64,000 nt of DNA from Uruburuella testudinis. Its GTDB lineage: Bacteria; Pseudomonadota; Gammaproteobacteria; Burkholderiales; Neisseriaceae. Below the pieces are notes generated by a model. The model did no database searches, was not told where the DNA came from, and was given only the letters and a program-made list of their open reading frames with translations. The stretch covers positions 558,001 to 622,000 of the forward strand of contig NZ_CP091508.1 of assembly GCF_022870865.1 (NCBI RefSeq), read 5' to 3'. This document shows, one piece after another, positions 62,633 through 64,000 of this stretch; position 1 is the stretch's first letter; every line of letters begins with the position of its first letter. Both the position numbers and the translations under genes were made by a program.

Positions 62633-63850
62633 TCAGCCCAAATCAAAGGCTTTATGCAATACGCGGGTGGCCAGCTCCATATATTTTTCGTCGATCAGCA
62701 CCGATACTTTGATTTCGGAGGTGGAAATCATCTCGATGTTGATGCCTTCTTCGGCCAGGGTGCGGAACATTTTCGAGGCCACGCCCACGTGCGAGCGCAT
62801 GCCCAAGCCGACAATAGATACTTTGCAAACGCTGTCGTTGCCGTCGATTTCGGCGGCGCCCAGGCTTTCCTGCATTTTTTCCATCAATTCCAGCGTGGGC
62901 TGGTAATCGCCGCGCGGCACGGTGAACGAGAAATCGGTGGTGCCTTCCGCGCCTACGTTTTGAATAATCATGTCTACTTCGACATTGGCCTCGGCCACGC
63001 CGCCGAGAATCTGATAGGCCACGCCGGGTTTGTCGGGCACGCCGCGCACGTTGATGCGGGCCTGGTTTTTGTCGAATGCGATACCGGATACGGCAGCTCT
63101 TTCCATGTTGTTGTCCTCTTCAAAGGTAATCAGGGTGCCTTCGCCGCCGTCAGTCAGGCTGCTTAATACGCGCAGGCGCACTTTGTATTTGCCGGCGAAT
63201 TCTACCGAGCGGATTTGCAATACTTTCGAGCCCAGGCTGGCCAGCTCGAGCATTTCTTCGAAAGTGATGGTGTCGAGGCGGCGCGCTTCGGGCACCACGC
63301 GCGGGTCGGTGGTGTATACGCCGTCGACATCGGTGTAAATCTGGCATTCGTCGGCTTGGAGTGCGGCAGCCAGGGCAACGGCAGAGGTGTCGGAGCCGCC
63401 GCGGCCGAGGGTGGCGATGTCGCCGTTGCTGTCGACGCCTTGGAAACCGGCCACAATCACTACTTTGCCTTGTTGCAAATCGGCGCGCATTTTTGCATCG
63501 TCGATTTCTTCGATGCGCGCTTTGGTGTGGGCGGTGTCAGTTTTTACCGCTACCTGCCAGCCGGTATAGCTCTTGGCAGGCACGCCGATGTTTTTCAGTG
63601 CCATCGCCAAAAGGCCGATGGTGACTTGTTCGCCGGTCGACAATACCACGTCCAGCTCGCGCGGGTCGGGGAAGTCTTGCATTTCCTGCGCCAGCGCCAC
63701 CAGGCGGTTGGTTTCGCCGCTCATGGCAGACACCACCACCACCACATCGTGGCCTTCGGCGCGGGTTTTGGCAATGCGGTTGGCTACGTTTTTGATGCGC
63801 TCGGCGGAACCTACCGAAGTGCCGCCGTATTTTTGTACGATTAACGCCAT
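62633..63850 (-). CDS. lysC: Aspartate kinase
   Basis: 405 residues. [13 protein letters not shown] at residues 6-18 is the kinase signature; [16 protein letters not shown] follows near residue 150, and [12 protein letters not shown] binds substrate. Two ACT domains at the C-terminus (about 260-405) provide feedback control; [18 protein letters not shown] lies in the second. First step of Lys, Thr and Met synthesis. No lysine riboswitch is visible upstream. Confidence 0.95.
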   Translation of the reverse strand: MALIVQKYGGTSVGSAERIKNVANRIAKTRAEGHDVVVVVSAMSGETNRLVALAQEMQDFPDPRELDVVLSTGEQVTIGLLAMALKNIGVPAKSYTGWQVAVKTDTAHTKARIEEIDDAKMRADLQQGKVVIVAGFQGVDSNGDIATLGRGGSDTSAVALAAALQADECQIYTDVDGVYTTDPRVVPEARRLDTITFEEMLELASLGSKVLQIRSVEFAGKYKVRLRVLSSLTDGGEGTLITFEEDNNMERAAVSGIAFDKNQARINVRGVPDKPGVAYQILGGVAEANVEVDMIIQNVGAEGTTDFSFTVPRGDYQPTLELMEKMQESLGAAEIDGNDSVCKVSIVGLGMRSHVGVASKMFRTLAEEGINIEMISTSEIKVSVLIDEKYMELATRVLHKAFDLG

Positions 63851-63922
63851 GTGCTCATGCTTTCTTGCTGAAAAGGAGATAAAAAACCATCAGATTGCTG
63901 TAATCTGCGAATATTTGAAACA

Positions 63923-63950
63923 TTATTACTATTTTTTACACGAATGACAA
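63923..63950 (-). promoter_or_regulatory. lysC: Candidate promoter of lysC
   Basis: TTGTCA and TAATAA are 16 bases apart on the minus strand, about 75-100 bases before the ATG. Confidence 0.4.
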
Positions 63951-64000
63951 GGTTCATTCGGTTTTAAATTGAATTTAAGCGCAGGTGTGGCGCAATACTG

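Overview
The window is chromosomal DNA of a Neisseria-type betaproteobacterium. The main evidence is the 12-base AG-dialect DNA uptake sequence (AGGCCGTCTGAA and its complement). It occurs throughout, often as inverted pairs just past stop codons where it doubles as a transcription terminator. One pair (53496-53531) uses the meningococcal AT dialect instead. Gene content fits: a methylcitrate/propionate cluster with acetate kinase, Mqo, Hsp33, NrdR-RibD and PepN. The species cannot be named from the sequence. I found no tRNA, rRNA, CRISPR, prophage or intact insertion sequence.

Layout. Positions 1-15805 hold a minus-strand Wzx/Wzy-type polysaccharide locus. In transcription order it encodes a nucleotide-sugar dehydrogenase, flippase Wzx, a glycosyltransferase, polymerase Wzy, two more glycosyltransferases, the initiating sugar-phosphate transferase, an ATP-grasp ligase, a HAD phosphatase, a DegT-type aminotransferase and a PglD/WbpM-type 4,6-dehydratase. 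The export machinery Wza, Wzb and Wzc follows; Wzc is cut by the window edge. Many junctions are ATGA-type overlaps. The dehydratase, aminotransferase, transferase and ATP-grasp ligase look like a split version of the neisserial PglD-PglC-PglB2 route, which builds a 4-amido-4,6-dideoxy-HexNAc first sugar.

16042-23022 holds ribD, a small lipoprotein, nrdR, a YafJ-type amidotransferase, hslO, a lactate/malate-type dehydrogenase and a dienelactone hydrolase-family protein. 23133-28866 is a dipeptide ABC transporter (dppA-B-C-D-F, minus strand) with a terminator after dppA and a G9 tract inside dppA. 29174-42877 holds mscL, fabI, a YejA-type binding protein, exonuclease III, an ArsR regulator, pepN, membrane and lipoprotein genes and ychF. 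43468-44289 is an AT-rich glycosyltransferase without uptake sequences, followed by tyrS. 46628-58700 is the propionate region (prpB, prpC, acnD, prpF, ackA on the minus strand) with mqo and two other genes interposed. 59228-63850 holds recX, gph, uhpT and lysC.

The least explained content is two families of short inverted-repeat, MITE-like elements. Family A is about 160 bp, folds into one long hairpin, has GGGTGTCC ends and appears to use TA targets. Family B has ATACCCATTCACAAAA ends and is about 40-115 bp. Together they fill most long intergenic gaps. A is nested inside a B-related sequence at two loci, and one of these lies between wzb and wzc in the polysaccharide operon.
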